Positions 1 to 9,218 of a stretch of 64,000 bases of DNA are shown here, in pieces. Position 1 is the stretch's first letter, and every line of letters begins with the position of its first letter. The position numbers and the translations under genes are program-made. The notes under the pieces are model-generated. The model saw nothing but the letters and a program-made list of their open reading frames with translations, was not told the DNA's origin and did no database searches. The DNA is from Paenibacillus caseinilyticus (GTDB taxonomy: Bacteria > Bacillota > Bacilli > Paenibacillales > NBRC-103111), in contig NZ_JAQAGY010000003.1 of assembly GCF_027533645.1 (NCBI RefSeq), positions 372,001 through 436,000 on the forward strand, read 5' to 3'.

Positions 1-48
1 ACTGACGGTGGAGCTTCTCCGGGAAGCTGAACGTTTGGTCCTCTTCAT
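1..48 (-). CDS. Possible start of a CDS running off the left edge
   Basis: On the minus strand an ATG at 48 is preceded by GGAAAGG with a 7-nt spacer. It opens a frame to the window edge encoding a basic, Ser/Arg-rich peptide (MKRTKRSASRRSSTVS). Only 16 codons are visible, so no family can be named. The ribosome binding site is the only real support. Confidence 0.3.
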   Translation of the reverse strand, partial: MKRTKRSASRRSSTVS

Positions 49-237
49 CTCGATCCCTTTCCTTTCTTCTTGGCCTGAGGCCCTGCGGCGCCTACGGTGC
101 GCAGTGCCTACTTGTCTATACTTTAGCGTATGTCGCACCGCCCGCTTCGGAACTGGGTACCTGAACCGGAGGCGCAACAAATGGGTATTCCCCCTCAGCT
201 CCCGCCGCATGCCTGCCCCCTCCCGTGAGCCAACGCA
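49..237. other. Intergenic, no gene seen
   Basis: GC-rich spacer between the possible left-edge CDS and the terminator of the hexosaminidase gene. Frames open through it on the plus strand, but they have no ribosome binding site and continue as shadows over the hexosaminidase gene. Confidence 0.5.
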
Positions 238-287
238 AATAAACCGCATTCCTCCGCCGTCAGGCGATCCAAGGAATACGGTTTATT
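238..287 (-). terminator. Hairpin downstream of the hexosaminidase operon
   Basis: AATAAACCG-C-ATTCCT pairs with AGGAAT-A-CGGTTTATT around an 18-nt loop. It lies about 160 bp past the last gene of the operon. The U-tract is poor (TTTATTTG on the minus strand), so termination strength is uncertain. Confidence 0.55.
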
Positions 288-449
288 CGGGTGTGGTGGT
301 GTGGAATGAAAGACATTCATCCAGCTTGGCGGTGCGTTCGCCGGGCAGAAGCGCACTCTGCGCCGGCGCTGCGGGCAAGCTGGCCCCCGCGTTCCTGCCG
401 CAGCGGTGTGCGCCGGTTCCCCGGCTGCCGTACCGCCGCTTCCTTACGT

Positions 450-2042
450 TCAGTCGATTTGAATCGGAGCCGGCAGAATGCCGGCCGCCGGCAGCTCACC
501 TCCCAGCACCCGCGCGAGGGCCTTCATCGCGAACGGGGTGTTTTCATAGCAGGCCAGATAGACTGGCACGCGGCCCAGGACCGACAAGTCCGACGGAATC
601 CGCACGGAGGCGACGGTCAGCCGGAGCTCCGGCACTCCCGCCAGCTCACGGATCAGCTCCGCCTGCTTGGGCTCGAGGGCGGCATTGTAGCTGATCGCTA
701 CCGCCTGGCCCCCTTCGCGAGCCAATGCCAGCACCCGCTCCCGTTCCTCCGCTGTCGGCTGGACGCCGATACGCTCCTCGCGGACCGCGAAACCCAGCTG
801 CGCGAGCCAGTAGCCGAGCGACTCCTTGCGGCCCAGCACCTCGTCGACCTCGGAGCCGACGCGCACCTCCGGCCAAATGACGAGCACGCGCTTGCCTCGC
901 TCGAGCGGCTGCAGCTCGCCGGCCACGAGCGTGATGCTCGCTTCGCCGATCCGCTCCGCGAGGGCCAGCGACGCCTCCGTCGCCAGCGTGCTGCCGGGCT
1001 GAGGCACTGCCGCACGCGCTGCCGCATGGGCGGCACGGCGCGCCTTCAGCGCCAGCAGCCGGTCGACCGAGCGGTCGATGCGCTCTTCCGTGAGGCGGCC
1101 GTTCTCCACGGCGGCGATCAGCGCGTTCAGCGCCGACTGCTGCAGCTCGAGGCGGTGCGAGACGAGCACGAGATCCGCGCCGGCCTCCACGGCGAGCACC
1201 GCGCCTTCCCCTACGCCGTAGTGCTTCGCGATGGCGTTCATCTCGAGGCAGTCCGTCACGATGACGCCTTCATAGCCGAGCTCCTCCCGCAGAAGCCCGG
1301 TCAGCACGCGCGGCGACAGCGTCGCCGGCAGCCGCTCGGGTTCTACGGCCGGGAACAGCAGGTGCGCCGTCATGACGGCATCCACCCCCTGCCGGATCGC
1401 TTCGCGGAAGGGCGCGAGCTCCAGCCGGTCGAGCCGCTCCCTTGCATGCGGCACCGACGGCAGCTCGTGGTGCGAATCCTGCGCGGTATCCCCGTGGCCC
1501 GGGAAGTGCTTGACCGTGGCCGCCACGCCTTCTTCCTGGCAGCCGCGCACCGCTGCGGTCCCGAGGCGCGAGACCAAGTCCGCGTCCCCGCCGTACGAGC
1601 GCACCCCGATCACCGGATTCAGCGGGTTGTTGTTCACATCGAGCACCGGGGCGAAGTTCATATTAATGCCCATTGCCCGCAGCTCGGCGGCTGTCACCCT
1701 TGCTGCCTGGTAAGCAGCATCCGCATCCCCGGTCGCTCCGAGAGCCATGGCACCCGGCATGACGGAGACGCCCCGTTCGATGCGGGTGACCATCCCTCCC
1801 TCCTGGTCGATCGCGATGAGCAGCGGCACCCCGCTGCCCTCCGCTGCATACTCCTGCAGCTTGGCCGACAATGCGGCGGCCTGCGCCGGCTCCACCAGAT
1901 TGCGGCGGAAGTAGATAATACCGCCCAGTCCGCCTTCGCGGATCAACCCCTCAATGCCTGCATCCGGCTCCGTGCCGGGAAATCCGCACATGAGCAGCTG
2001 GCCGATTTTTTGCTTCAGACTAAGATTACTGCGCTCCATCAT
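450..2042 (-). CDS. nagZ: Glycoside hydrolase family 3 beta-N-acetylhexosaminidase (NagZ-like)
   Basis: About 530 aa with no signal peptide, so probably cytoplasmic. The family removes terminal beta-N-acetylglucosamine from peptidoglycan fragments or chito-oligosaccharides. Seen: IDQEGGMVTR near residue 80, the Asp-His dyad motif KHFPGHGD near 180 followed by SHHELP, and the nucleophile motif VIVTDCLEMNAI, typical of NagZ-type GH3 enzymes. A shorter second domain follows. The start chosen is ATGATG at 2042, with GGAGGGGG 3-4 nt upstream; a further in-frame ATG at 2060 has no such site. The gene overlaps the regulator gene by 17 nt and closes an ABC/two-component operon. That suggests the imported sugar is an N-acetylhexosaminide (inference). 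Confidence 0.88.
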   Translation of the reverse strand: MMERSNLSLKQKIGQLLMCGFPGTEPDAGIEGLIREGGLGGIIYFRRNLVEPAQAAALSAKLQEYAAEGSGVPLLIAIDQEGGMVTRIERGVSVMPGAMALGATGDADAAYQAARVTAAELRAMGINMNFAPVLDVNNNPLNPVIGVRSYGGDADLVSRLGTAAVRGCQEEGVAATVKHFPGHGDTAQDSHHELPSVPHARERLDRLELAPFREAIRQGVDAVMTAHLLFPAVEPERLPATLSPRVLTGLLREELGYEGVIVTDCLEMNAIAKHYGVGEGAVLAVEAGADLVLVSHRLELQQSALNALIAAVENGRLTEERIDRSVDRLLALKARRAAHAAARAAVPQPGSTLATEASLALAERIGEASITLVAGELQPLERGKRVLVIWPEVRVGSEVDEVLGRKESLGYWLAQLGFAVREERIGVQPTAEERERVLALAREGGQAVAISYNAALEPKQAELIRELAGVPELRLTVASVRIPSDLSVLGRVPVYLACYENTPFAMKALARVLGGELPAAGILPAPIQID

Positions 2043-3651
2043 AAGCCCCCTCCGGTTCATTTTCTCCGGTCCCCGGTCTTCCGCGGTCCCGGAACTCCGA
2101 AGGCGTCATGCCTTCGTATTTGTGAAATACCTTCGTGAAATACCGCCGCTCCGCGTAGCCGGCCAGCTTGCCGATCTGCGTAACGCTCTTGTCGCTGGTA
2201 AGCAGCAGACTCTTCGCCAGCTCCATCCGCTCCCGGGTCACATACTCCAGGAATGTCTCCCCATGCTGCTGCTTGAACAGTAAAGAGAAGTAAGAGTTCG
2301 AGATGCCGAGATGCTGCGCCAGCTCCTCCAGCCCCAGATCGCGGGAGAGCCCCTTCTGAATGTATTCCCGTGCCGTCGCCATGAGCACCTCGGGCGACTT
2401 GCGCCGCGCCTGGCCGGTCTGCATGCATTCGCGTACTAGAATCAGCACGCAGTCCATCAATTCCTTGACGCTCATGCTGCGTTCCAGTTCGCCCATGACC
2501 CGCTGCTCCTGCAGCGAGTCGAGCAGACCGATCGCCCGCATCTCCCGCAGCAGATGCAGATTCAGGAAGTGCAGCATCTGTTCCGCGCGCATCCCGTGCT
2601 CCTTGAGCAGACGGCTGAGCTCCTCGAGCGCCGCGTCCACTTTGGGCTGCTCGCCCTGGGTCAGGCCAGTTACGAGCCGGTCGGCCAGACTCCAGAACGA
2701 ATGGCCTTGGGGATCCGCCTCCGGCACCTCTTCGTAGAGCAGGATCGCCCGCTTCTCCAGGGCCAGCTGGAGGCTGCGCTGCAGCTTCTTGTATGCATCG
2801 GCGAGCCCTTCGGCCGAAACCGGCAGAGGATACACGCCGACGCTGACCGAGAGCTTCACATACCGGCGGACGGCTTCCTGCACTTCCTTGGACCACGCCT
2901 CCAGAAGAATGGAAGGCACGGCCTCGGTACCCGGCAGCGGGATCAGAATACACCATTCCCCTTCGCGGGTGAGAAGGACCGCGTACTCGGCCAAGTCCGT
3001 GCGCAGCGCTTCCTGCAGCACGTTGCGCACCGCAAAATGAACCAGCTTCCGCTCCCGTTCGTCCTGGCGGATAATCTGCGAATAATCGTCCAGATCGATC
3101 AGGAGCATCCAATACTTCTGATCGAGCCAGGCCCGGTCTTCTTCCTCCTGCAGACGGTGCAGCGGAAACGACGTGTAGTCCATGAGCAGGTCGAGCAGAA
3201 TCTTCTCGTAGGCCATCTCGGAGAGCTCGCGCCACTTCGCCATTTCTTTCAGCTTGCTGAGCTTGGCCTCTTGTATCTCGGCGGCCAGCCCCTGCAGAAT
3301 ATTCTCCAGCTCCTCGTAGTCGATCGGCTTCAGAATATATTCCCTCGCCCCATACTTGACCGCAGACCGGGCATAATCGAACTCCTGGAACCCCGTCAGC
3401 ATGAGGATCTCACCCGTATAGCCCGACTCCCGAAGCCTCCGGAGCAGCTCGATGCCGTCCATTACCGGCATGCGGATGTCCGAGAGGATGAGATCCGGCC
3501 TCAGCTCCTCTGCCAGCTCCAATGCCTTCGCACCGTTGCCGGCCGTGGCGATAATCTCGATACCGAGGCTTTCCCATGGTATGACTTTTTCCAAATTCCG
3601 CACGATATGAATTTCATCGTCCACCAGCATCGCTTTGACTTTCATGCTCAT
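2026..3651 (-). CDS. YesN-type response regulator, AraC family
   Basis: About 541 aa: N-terminal receiver domain (VDDEIHIVRN, phospho-acceptor in LILSDIRMPVMDG, KPIDYEE), a long middle region and a C-terminal AraC-type double HTH (LGISNSYFSLLFKQQHGETF, then VTQIGKLAGYAERRYFTKVFHKYEGMTPSEFRDR). The family activates adjacent sugar ABC transporter genes when phosphorylated by the partner YesM-type kinase. The ATG at 3651 overlaps the kinase stop codon by one base (TGATG), indicating translational coupling; a second ATG lies two codons on. Likely target: the element upstream of the binding-protein gene at 9145-9187. Confidence 0.93.
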   Translation of the reverse strand: MSMKVKAMLVDDEIHIVRNLEKVIPWESLGIEIIATAGNGAKALELAEELRPDLILSDIRMPVMDGIELLRRLRESGYTGEILMLTGFQEFDYARSAVKYGAREYILKPIDYEELENILQGLAAEIQEAKLSKLKEMAKWRELSEMAYEKILLDLLMDYTSFPLHRLQEEEDRAWLDQKYWMLLIDLDDYSQIIRQDERERKLVHFAVRNVLQEALRTDLAEYAVLLTREGEWCILIPLPGTEAVPSILLEAWSKEVQEAVRRYVKLSVSVGVYPLPVSAEGLADAYKKLQRSLQLALEKRAILLYEEVPEADPQGHSFWSLADRLVTGLTQGEQPKVDAALEELSRLLKEHGMRAEQMLHFLNLHLLREMRAIGLLDSLQEQRVMGELERSMSVKELMDCVLILVRECMQTGQARRKSPEVLMATAREYIQKGLSRDLGLEELAQHLGISNSYFSLLFKQQHGETFLEYVTRERMELAKSLLLTSDKSVTQIGKLAGYAERRYFTKVFHKYEGMTPSEFRDRGRPGTGENEPEGAYDGAQ

Positions 3652-5513
3652 CACCCGCTTGTTCCTTTTGGTATCGTACAGCGGATCAGCGTCCCTTGCC
3701 CCAGCGTGCTGCATATCATCATTCCATAACGGCTGCCGTATTGAATCTTCAGCCGGTCCGCCACGTTCGGAATGCCGAGCCCGATGCGTTCTCCGCCTTC
3801 CTCCGCGTTCTCCGAGGCCCTGATCCGGGACCCCGGCGTACCGTGGAACCGGTCCAGCACCTCATGACGTATACCGGAGCCGTTATCCTCGATCCACAGG
3901 ACGACGGCTTCTTCCGTCTCCTCTGCCCGGATGCGGAGCATCCCTCTGCCCCCGCCTGAGCCTGCATGCAGCTCGGGATCGATCTGTTCTTCATTGAATT
4001 TTTCTTCATTGAACTTTTCTTCATTAAACTTTTCTTCAATGCCGTGCTGGATGCTGTTCTCGAGCAGCGGCTGCAGCGTGAGCTTCAGGATCGGCACCTG
4101 ACTGAGCTCCGCCGGCACGTCGATCTCATAGTCGAACAGCTCCTCGAACCGGTACTTCTGGATCTCGAGATAGTTGCGCACATGGTCGATCTCCAGGGAC
4201 AGCGGGATCTCCTCCTTCTGGATAAAGCTGACCCGCAGGAGCGTACCGAGCCGCTGCACCATCCGGCTGACCTTGCGCCCTTCGTTCTGCGCGGCCAGCG
4301 CATTGATCGATTCGAGCGTATTGAACAGAAAATGAGGCTTGATCTGGGCCTGCATCAGCATCAGCTCCGCCTTGTTCTTGCGGTCCTGCTCCAGCTTCAC
4401 TTCCTTGATCAGCGTCTCGATGCGGTCGACGAGGGAGTTGAAGCCCCGGGCGAGCACGCTGGTCTCATCCTTGCTGCCCGGCTCCACCCGGATGCTGAGA
4501 TCGCCGATCTCCACTTTTTTCATCGAGCTCACCACATAGAGAATAAAGCGGATAATCCGGTTCACGAAGAACAGGTTGTACAGCAGCGCACTGATCAGCG
4601 TCAGTGCCGTAATCGCCGATATCCACTGCAGCACCTGCTCCGTGCGCCCCGACAGGTAAGCCCACGGCGTAACCGATACGATGCTCCAGTTCATCTGCCC
4701 GAAGTCTTCGAGCTCCAGATGATGAGTGGAGACAACGCTTTCCACACCGTCGAACTTCATTTTCTTGCTTTGGTACTCTTCGCCGAGCAGGACGGGGGCC
4801 GAAGCATGTCCGTCGATCGACTGCCCGGCGAGCTCCTCCTTGTTGTCCACCATGATCAGCCCGTCCCCATTGACCATCATGAACCGGACTTCCCTGCTGT
4901 GCGATGTGCCAAAATAGTTGAAGATCCGGTTCAATTCATGGAACTGGAACTGCTGCAGAAGAATGCCCCGGTTGTCGAGCGTATACTTGTCGTTGATGAC
5001 CCGCACTACCGTAAAGAGGGGCTGCATGCCCGTCCACTCCGGCGCTTCGTGCGGACCGAGCCACCGGGGCGGCCCGTTCAGCGTCATCACCTCCCGGAAT
5101 ACCGGATGCTTCACGAGCCCTGTATAAGGAATCCGCTGGTACCCGATCTTGCCCTGAGAGAACGATTGCCCATTGAAGCTGTACAAGGACACCGCATAAG
5201 CCGGCGTGTAGGACAGGAATGTCCGCTGGAGCAGCCGTTCGTATTCGGTCTGCGCGACCGGATCGATGGCCTCCCGCTGGCCGAGCACCTGCTGGATGTC
5301 ATCGCGCAGCATGAAATCTTCCGAGAAAAAATTCGCTTCCTTGAGCACATAGTTGATGTTGCGTCCTACGGCCTTCAAGGTGAACTCCGATTGTTCGGCG
5401 TAGTTCTGTTCGATAATGTGCTGGGACAACAGATACGTGATGGCGCCAAGCACGAACAACGGCGCGATGATGAACGCCATGAATGCCGTGAATACTTTGA
5501 TGCGTAGATTCAT
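3651..5513 (-). CDS. YesM-type sensor histidine kinase
   Basis: About 620 aa: membrane segment near residues 5-27, extracellular sensor to about 285, second membrane segment, HAMP, His_kinase motif QIKPHFLFNTLESIN with His near residue 394, and a HATPase with N-box LLENSIQHGI and G-box IRHEV...IGLGIPNV. It presumably senses a sugar signal outside the cell and phosphorylates the regulator encoded next. The start at 5513 (ATG, with AAAGGAAG about 11 nt upstream) is preferred over an in-frame GTG at 5549. Odd feature: three in-frame 15-bp repeats encode EEKFN copies right after the N-box. Confidence 0.92.
   Translation of the reverse strand: MNLRIKVFTAFMAFIIAPLFVLGAITYLLSQHIIEQNYAEQSEFTLKAVGRNINYVLKEANFFSEDFMLRDDIQQVLGQREAIDPVAQTEYERLLQRTFLSYTPAYAVSLYSFNGQSFSQGKIGYQRIPYTGLVKHPVFREVMTLNGPPRWLGPHEAPEWTGMQPLFTVVRVINDKYTLDNRGILLQQFQFHELNRIFNYFGTSHSREVRFMMVNGDGLIMVDNKEELAGQSIDGHASAPVLLGEEYQSKKMKFDGVESVVSTHHLELEDFGQMNWSIVSVTPWAYLSGRTEQVLQWISAITALTLISALLYNLFFVNRIIRFILYVVSSMKKVEIGDLSIRVEPGSKDETSVLARGFNSLVDRIETLIKEVKLEQDRKNKAELMLMQAQIKPHFLFNTLESINALAAQNEGRKVSRMVQRLGTLLRVSFIQKEEIPLSLEIDHVRNYLEIQKYRFEELFDYEIDVPAELSQVPILKLTLQPLLENSIQHGIEEKFNEEKFNEEKFNEEQIDPELHAGSGGGRGMLRIRAEETEEAVVLWIEDNGSGIRHEVLDRFHGTPGSRIRASENAEEGGERIGLGIPNVADRLKIQYGSRYGMMICSTLGQGTLIRCTIPKGTSG
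3987..4040 (-). repeat. 15-bp in-frame tandem repeat in the kinase gene
   Basis: The unit TTCTTCATTGAATTT (plus strand) recurs about 3.4 times with one or two changes per copy. It encodes IEEKFNEEKFNEEKFNEEQ on the minus strand, between the N-box and the next strand of the ATPase domain. The length is a multiple of three, so the frame is kept. Confidence 0.9.
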
Positions 5514-5595
5514 CGCACGCGCTTCTTCCTTTCGCCCGGCGCCCGTCACTTCACCTGTCCCCAGGACGGGAAGACCGCGGGGAATGCGGTGCTCC

Positions 5596-6423
5596 CTATC
5601 CCTTTGTACTGCCCGCGGTTACGCCTTCGATAATTTTCTCCTGCAGGAAAGCATACACAGTCAGTACCGGAACGACGCTGAACATGATCGACGCAGCCAG
5701 GCCTCCGTAGTTCATATTGAATTGGTTCATGAATGCGACCATCCCCGTCGGCAGGGTCCGCAGCTTCTCCTTCGAGAGGAACAGGTACGCCATAACGAAC
5801 TCGTTCCAGTTCGAGAGGAAGTTCAGGATGAATACTGTGACGAGAGCCGGAACGGTCAGCGGCAGGATGATTCTCGCGAACAGTCCGAAGGCGGTCAGCC
5901 CGTCCATGACGCCCGCTTCCTCAAGGTCCGCCGGAATGGACTTCATGAAAGCGGACACGATGAATACCGTGAGCGGCAGTCCGAACGTCACGTACGGGAA
6001 GATGAGGGCAAAATGTGTGTTGTACAGACCGAGGTCGCGCAGCCAGACGAACAGAGGCAGGATCAGCGTGCCGCCTGGTACGAGCAGGGCGAGCAGAAGC
6101 GCCGCATTCACATATTTGTTGACGCGTCCGAGCTGCATCCGGGTGATCGCATAGCCCGCCGCAGAGGCGAACAGGATGGTCACCACACTTGCCACTATAC
6201 TAACATAGAAGGAGTTGAAAAAGTACGTGGAGATCTTGGCGCCCGTCCAGGCCGCAACGTAGTTATCGAACGTGAATTGCTGCGGCAGGCCCCAAGGATT
6301 CGTGATGATTTCCTTGTTCGTTTTGAAGGAAGAATTCAGCACCCATACGAGCGGATACAGCGTCAGCAGCAGGTACACCCAGAGGACCCCGTGGGACAGC
6401 CCCTTTTTCCATGTCGATGTCAT
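5596..6423 (-). CDS. Carbohydrate ABC transporter permease (MalG type)
   Basis: 275 aa with six predicted membrane segments and the EAA loop EEAGVMDGLTAFGLFARIILPLTVPA that contacts the ATPase. It forms the channel with the MalF-type permease encoded just upstream; the ATG lies one base after that gene's stop codon. No ATPase gene is present in this operon, so a shared MsmX-like ATPase encoded elsewhere is likely, as usual in Firmicutes. It ends TAGSTKG, typical of the family. Confidence 0.93.
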   Translation of the reverse strand: MTSTWKKGLSHGVLWVYLLLTLYPLVWVLNSSFKTNKEIITNPWGLPQQFTFDNYVAAWTGAKISTYFFNSFYVSIVASVVTILFASAAGYAITRMQLGRVNKYVNAALLLALLVPGGTLILPLFVWLRDLGLYNTHFALIFPYVTFGLPLTVFIVSAFMKSIPADLEEAGVMDGLTAFGLFARIILPLTVPALVTVFILNFLSNWNEFVMAYLFLSKEKLRTLPTGMVAFMNQFNMNYGGLAASIMFSVVPVLTVYAFLQEKIIEGVTAGSTKG

Positions 6424-6424
6424 T

Positions 6425-7309
6425 TTATGCGTCAGCCTCCCCGATTTTTTTGGATATCACATTGAAGATCAGGGTCAGGGCAAGCGTGAACAGGAAGATG
6501 AGCAGCGCAATGGCGTTGGCATATCCGTAGTCGTTGAGCCGTGTTCCCTGCTTGATCATATAGGTAGCGAGCACTTCCGTCAGTCCCGCAGGACCGCCGT
6601 TGGTCATTACCATGACGATGTCGAGCGCTTTCATCGCACCGGTAATCGAGAGCAGGATGATCACCATAATGACCGGCTGAATCAGCGGCAGCGTAATGTG
6701 CCAGGCTTTGCGGAATCCGCGGGCTCCGTCGAGCTCCGCCGCTTCGAAGACTTCCTTCGAGATGCCGAGGATGGCAGCCAGCACGAGCACCACATAGAAA
6801 CCGACCCACTGCCAGCCGTTGGTGATCAGCACCGACAGCATCGCCGTCTTGTCTTCGGCCAGCCACGTATGCGTCCACTCCGTGAAGCCTGTGGAGCGCA
6901 GCATCTGGTTCAGGAGACCGATCTCCGGATGATAGATGAAGGACCACAGAATCCCTACGACAGCGGTGGAGAGAATGCTCGGTACGAAGACGAAGGTCTT
7001 GTAGAAGCCCTTAAGGCGGGAGATCCCGGAGATCAGGATGCCGAGGAAGACGATAATCGGAATTTGGATAAAGACGGAGAAGAGGATAAAGTAGGAATTG
7101 TTGCGGAACGCCTGCCATACTTTCTCATCGGAGAATGCCTGGATAAAGTTGTCTACCCCGATAAATTCCGGCGTATTGACGCCGTCCCAGCGGGTGAATC
7201 CGTATTGGACGGACTGGGCAAGCGGAATAAGGAAGAACATGATATACAGGGCCACCGTAGGCAGAATAAAAAGCATGTATGTGAGCGGATTTTGCATCGT
7301 TTTTTTCAT
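6425..7309 (-). CDS. Sugar ABC transporter permease (MalF/UgpA type)
   Basis: 294 aa with six membrane segments. The EAA-loop region reads EVFEAAELDGARGFRKAWHITLPLIQPV. The start is ATG 7309 with AGGAGG and a 7-nt spacer. The frame stays open for 124 codons further upstream, but that extension is Arg-rich, has no ribosome binding site and does not resemble the family, so it is excluded. It partners the MalG-type permease and the binding lipoprotein. Confidence 0.93.
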   Translation of the reverse strand: MKKTMQNPLTYMLFILPTVALYIMFFLIPLAQSVQYGFTRWDGVNTPEFIGVDNFIQAFSDEKVWQAFRNNSYFILFSVFIQIPIIVFLGILISGISRLKGFYKTFVFVPSILSTAVVGILWSFIYHPEIGLLNQMLRSTGFTEWTHTWLAEDKTAMLSVLITNGWQWVGFYVVLVLAAILGISKEVFEAAELDGARGFRKAWHITLPLIQPVIMVIILLSITGAMKALDIVMVMTNGGPAGLTEVLATYMIKQGTRLNDYGYANAIALLIFLFTLALTLIFNVISKKIGEADA

Positions 7310-7741
7310 ATGGAAACCTCCTGTGGGACACACCTGGCACCCTGCGGTAACGTTCCGCCCTGCGGCGGGAACACCTTCCAAAGTCGGTGAACCTGATAAT
7401 GGGTAGTACCGGATGAGCGGCTGCTGCGCAGGGCACTGAATGCGGTGCCATGCTTCTATCCGAATGGACATGCTTCTCTGTATACGAACGGAGCGCTGGA
7501 GAGCAGTGCCGGGGAATCCCGAATCCCGAACGCACTGCGGCCGCCTTCGTACGGAATGCCGCCTCCGGAGGGGAGAACGGCTATCTGTACGATATAAGGC
7601 AGCCCGCGGCGCAGGGCCTTCCGGCGCTGTGTCCGTGCCTGCTACTGTCAGGCGGCGGCACCTTGCGGCTTCCTTGTTCACATGACTGCTGTTTCATGAT
7701 GGAATTCGTTTTTCAATTTCTTTATCCTTACTTTTCCGTTC
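7310..7741. other. Long spacer inside the ABC operon
   Basis: 432 bp between the binding-protein gene and the first permease gene. I see no convincing CDS. A compact inverted repeat (GTTCCGCC-ctgc-GGCGGGAAC, 7351-7371) lies 40 bp before the permease start. Such a hairpin could protect the binding-protein mRNA or attenuate the permeases, which are needed in smaller amounts (inference). Confidence 0.5.
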
Positions 7742-9070
7742 TTACTTTTTGGTTTCTTTATTGGCCGTTTCTTGTGCTTTCTGCACCTTCTCTACGACCT
7801 GCTCGGCTGTAGCCTTGCCGCCGATCATCTCCTGCATGCTGACTTCAAGCGCTTCGCGCACTTTGGCCTGGATCACGGAGTCGAATGCCGGGAACTGCTT
7901 GTTGCCCGCTTCTTTGAGGATTTCCCCTACAATCGGATTCACGCCGGACAAGTCGGAGAGCTTCAGTGCTGGAAGGAATCCGGATTCTTTCAGCTGGCGC
8001 TTCTGCATTTCTTCGCTGTACATCGTTTTGATGAATTCTTTGACGGCCTTCTTCTCGTTATCGTTCAGCGTAGCGGAGAATCCGTAGCCGTTGGAGAAGG
8101 AACCGTTGATGAGACCGTCGCCTTTGCCGCCGGTCGCGGGGAAGTTGAAGAACCCTACGTCGTTTGGAATCTTGGATTTCTCGGGATCCACAACGGCCGC
8201 ATTGGCCCACGATCCGTCGAACAGCATAGCCGCTTCGCCTGCGCGGAATTTGTTCTGCTGCTCAGCGTACTTCAGACCAAGGTTGCCTTCCTGGAAGTAG
8301 CCCTTCTTCACGAGCGTCTCGAACTTCTTGAAGCCGTCAAGCACATCAGCATCGGTCCACTTCCTGCTTCCATCGACGAAGCCGTTCACGGACTCGGCGC
8401 CCGCCGTACGAACCCAGAGTGTGTTCATCAGCATGTTGATCACCCAAGCATCGGAGGAGGCGAACGCCAGCGGCGTAATGCTTTTCGCTTTGGATTTCTC
8501 CGCTACCGCTACGAACTCTTCCCATGTTTTGGGCACTTCCACGCCGAGGTCTTTGAACACTTTCTTGTTATAGAAGATCCCTTCCACGAAGCCGGCCGTC
8601 GGCAGACCGTAGATCTTGCCGTCCACCGTGAACTCATCGAGGTTCAGGAACTTGTCCTTCAGTCCGAGCTCGGAGAGGAGCGGGGTCAAATCCAGCAGAC
8701 GTCCCGCTTTGACGAACTTCTGCGTATCCGTACCGCCGAAGAGGTCGAAGATGGTCGGCGGTGTGCCCGCTGCCATCTCGGCAGGCAGTTTCTCGAAGCG
8801 GTTGACTTTATCCTCTACGCCTTCGAGTTCCACCTTCAGGCCCGGTACATTCCCTTCCATCCGCTTGGCAACGTCTTCAAGCAGCTTCAGCCGCAGCTTC
8901 GCGTCATCGCGTACTTGAACGTGACGGAGCGAGACGGTGAATGGTTTTGCTTCGCCTGATTTGCCGGCATCACCACCCGTTTTTCCCGCTGTGTTCGGCT
9001 CGGAACCACAGGCTGTCAAACCGGATACGAGCATGGCCGAAGCCATGAGCGTGGATACTGTCTTTTTCAT
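7742..9070 (-). CDS. Extracellular sugar-binding lipoprotein of ABC transporter
   Basis: 442 aa. Lipoprotein signal peptide with lipobox LTAC (Cys21), then a type 1 solute-binding domain (KLPAEMAAGTPPTIFDLFGGTD, DLTPLL, GLPTAGFVEGIFYNKKVFKDLGVEVPKTWEE, AAMLFDGSWA). It captures a sugar outside the membrane and delivers it to the two permeases. First gene of the operon, with the ribosome binding site ACGGAGGGG. Promoter, activator-like element and a cre site lie at 9122-9208. Confidence 0.93.
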   Translation of the reverse strand: MKKTVSTLMASAMLVSGLTACGSEPNTAGKTGGDAGKSGEAKPFTVSLRHVQVRDDAKLRLKLLEDVAKRMEGNVPGLKVELEGVEDKVNRFEKLPAEMAAGTPPTIFDLFGGTDTQKFVKAGRLLDLTPLLSELGLKDKFLNLDEFTVDGKIYGLPTAGFVEGIFYNKKVFKDLGVEVPKTWEEFVAVAEKSKAKSITPLAFASSDAWVINMLMNTLWVRTAGAESVNGFVDGSRKWTDADVLDGFKKFETLVKKGYFQEGNLGLKYAEQQNKFRAGEAAMLFDGSWANAAVVDPEKSKIPNDVGFFNFPATGGKGDGLINGSFSNGYGFSATLNDNEKKAVKEFIKTMYSEEMQKRQLKESGFLPALKLSDLSGVNPIVGEILKEAGNKQFPAFDSVIQAKVREALEVSMQEMIGGKATAEQVVEKVQKAQETANKETKK

Positions 9071-9121
9071 TGAGACCCCTCCGTAAGGAACTTGAATTTT
9101 GGGATTAGCTTTACAAGTTTG

Positions 9122-9187
9122 ATTATAGTATGTGTCTCCTAGAGCCCGGCAGGGTATGATTTCGACAAAGAGGGGGTAAATTTCTCT
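9122..9187 (-). promoter_or_regulatory. Promoter of the first ABC operon with YesN-like site
   Basis: A -10 TATAAT occupies 9127-9122. No good -35 is seen; instead CCCGGC (plus strand) starts 17 nt above the -10 and opens a block running to 9187 that is about half identical to the 44-bp elements of the second ABC system (shared core ACAAANAGGNGG). This layout suggests activator-dependent transcription, presumably by the operon's own AraC-type regulator. Confidence 0.55.
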
Positions 9188-9194
9188 ACTGTGG

Positions 9195-9208
9195 TGAAAG
9201 CGATTTCA
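9195..9208. promoter_or_regulatory. cre site (CcpA operator)
   Basis: TGAAAGCGATTTCA matches the cre consensus TGNAANCGNWNNCA at every fixed position and is almost fully palindromic. It lies about 70 bp above the -10 of the ABC operon and beyond the activator-like block, so whether CcpA represses or activates from here cannot be told. Confidence 0.65.
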
Positions 9209-9218
9209 ATAAAAATTG

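Noticed and set aside
291..2138. Long plus-strand open frame (615 codons) opposite the hexosaminidase gene
   Set aside because: It is the antisense shadow of a GC-rich gene: His/Arg/Gln-rich composition, no ribosome binding site and no domain. Similar shadows oppose most genes here.
7310..7681. N-terminal extension of the MalF-type permease by 124 codons
   Set aside because: The frame is open, but a canonical AGGAGG-ATG lies at 7309 and the extension is Arg-rich without family similarity.
7440..7812. Plus-strand ORFs in the ABC operon spacer
   Set aside because: No ribosome binding site, Arg/Cys-rich, and they run into the antisense of the binding-protein gene.
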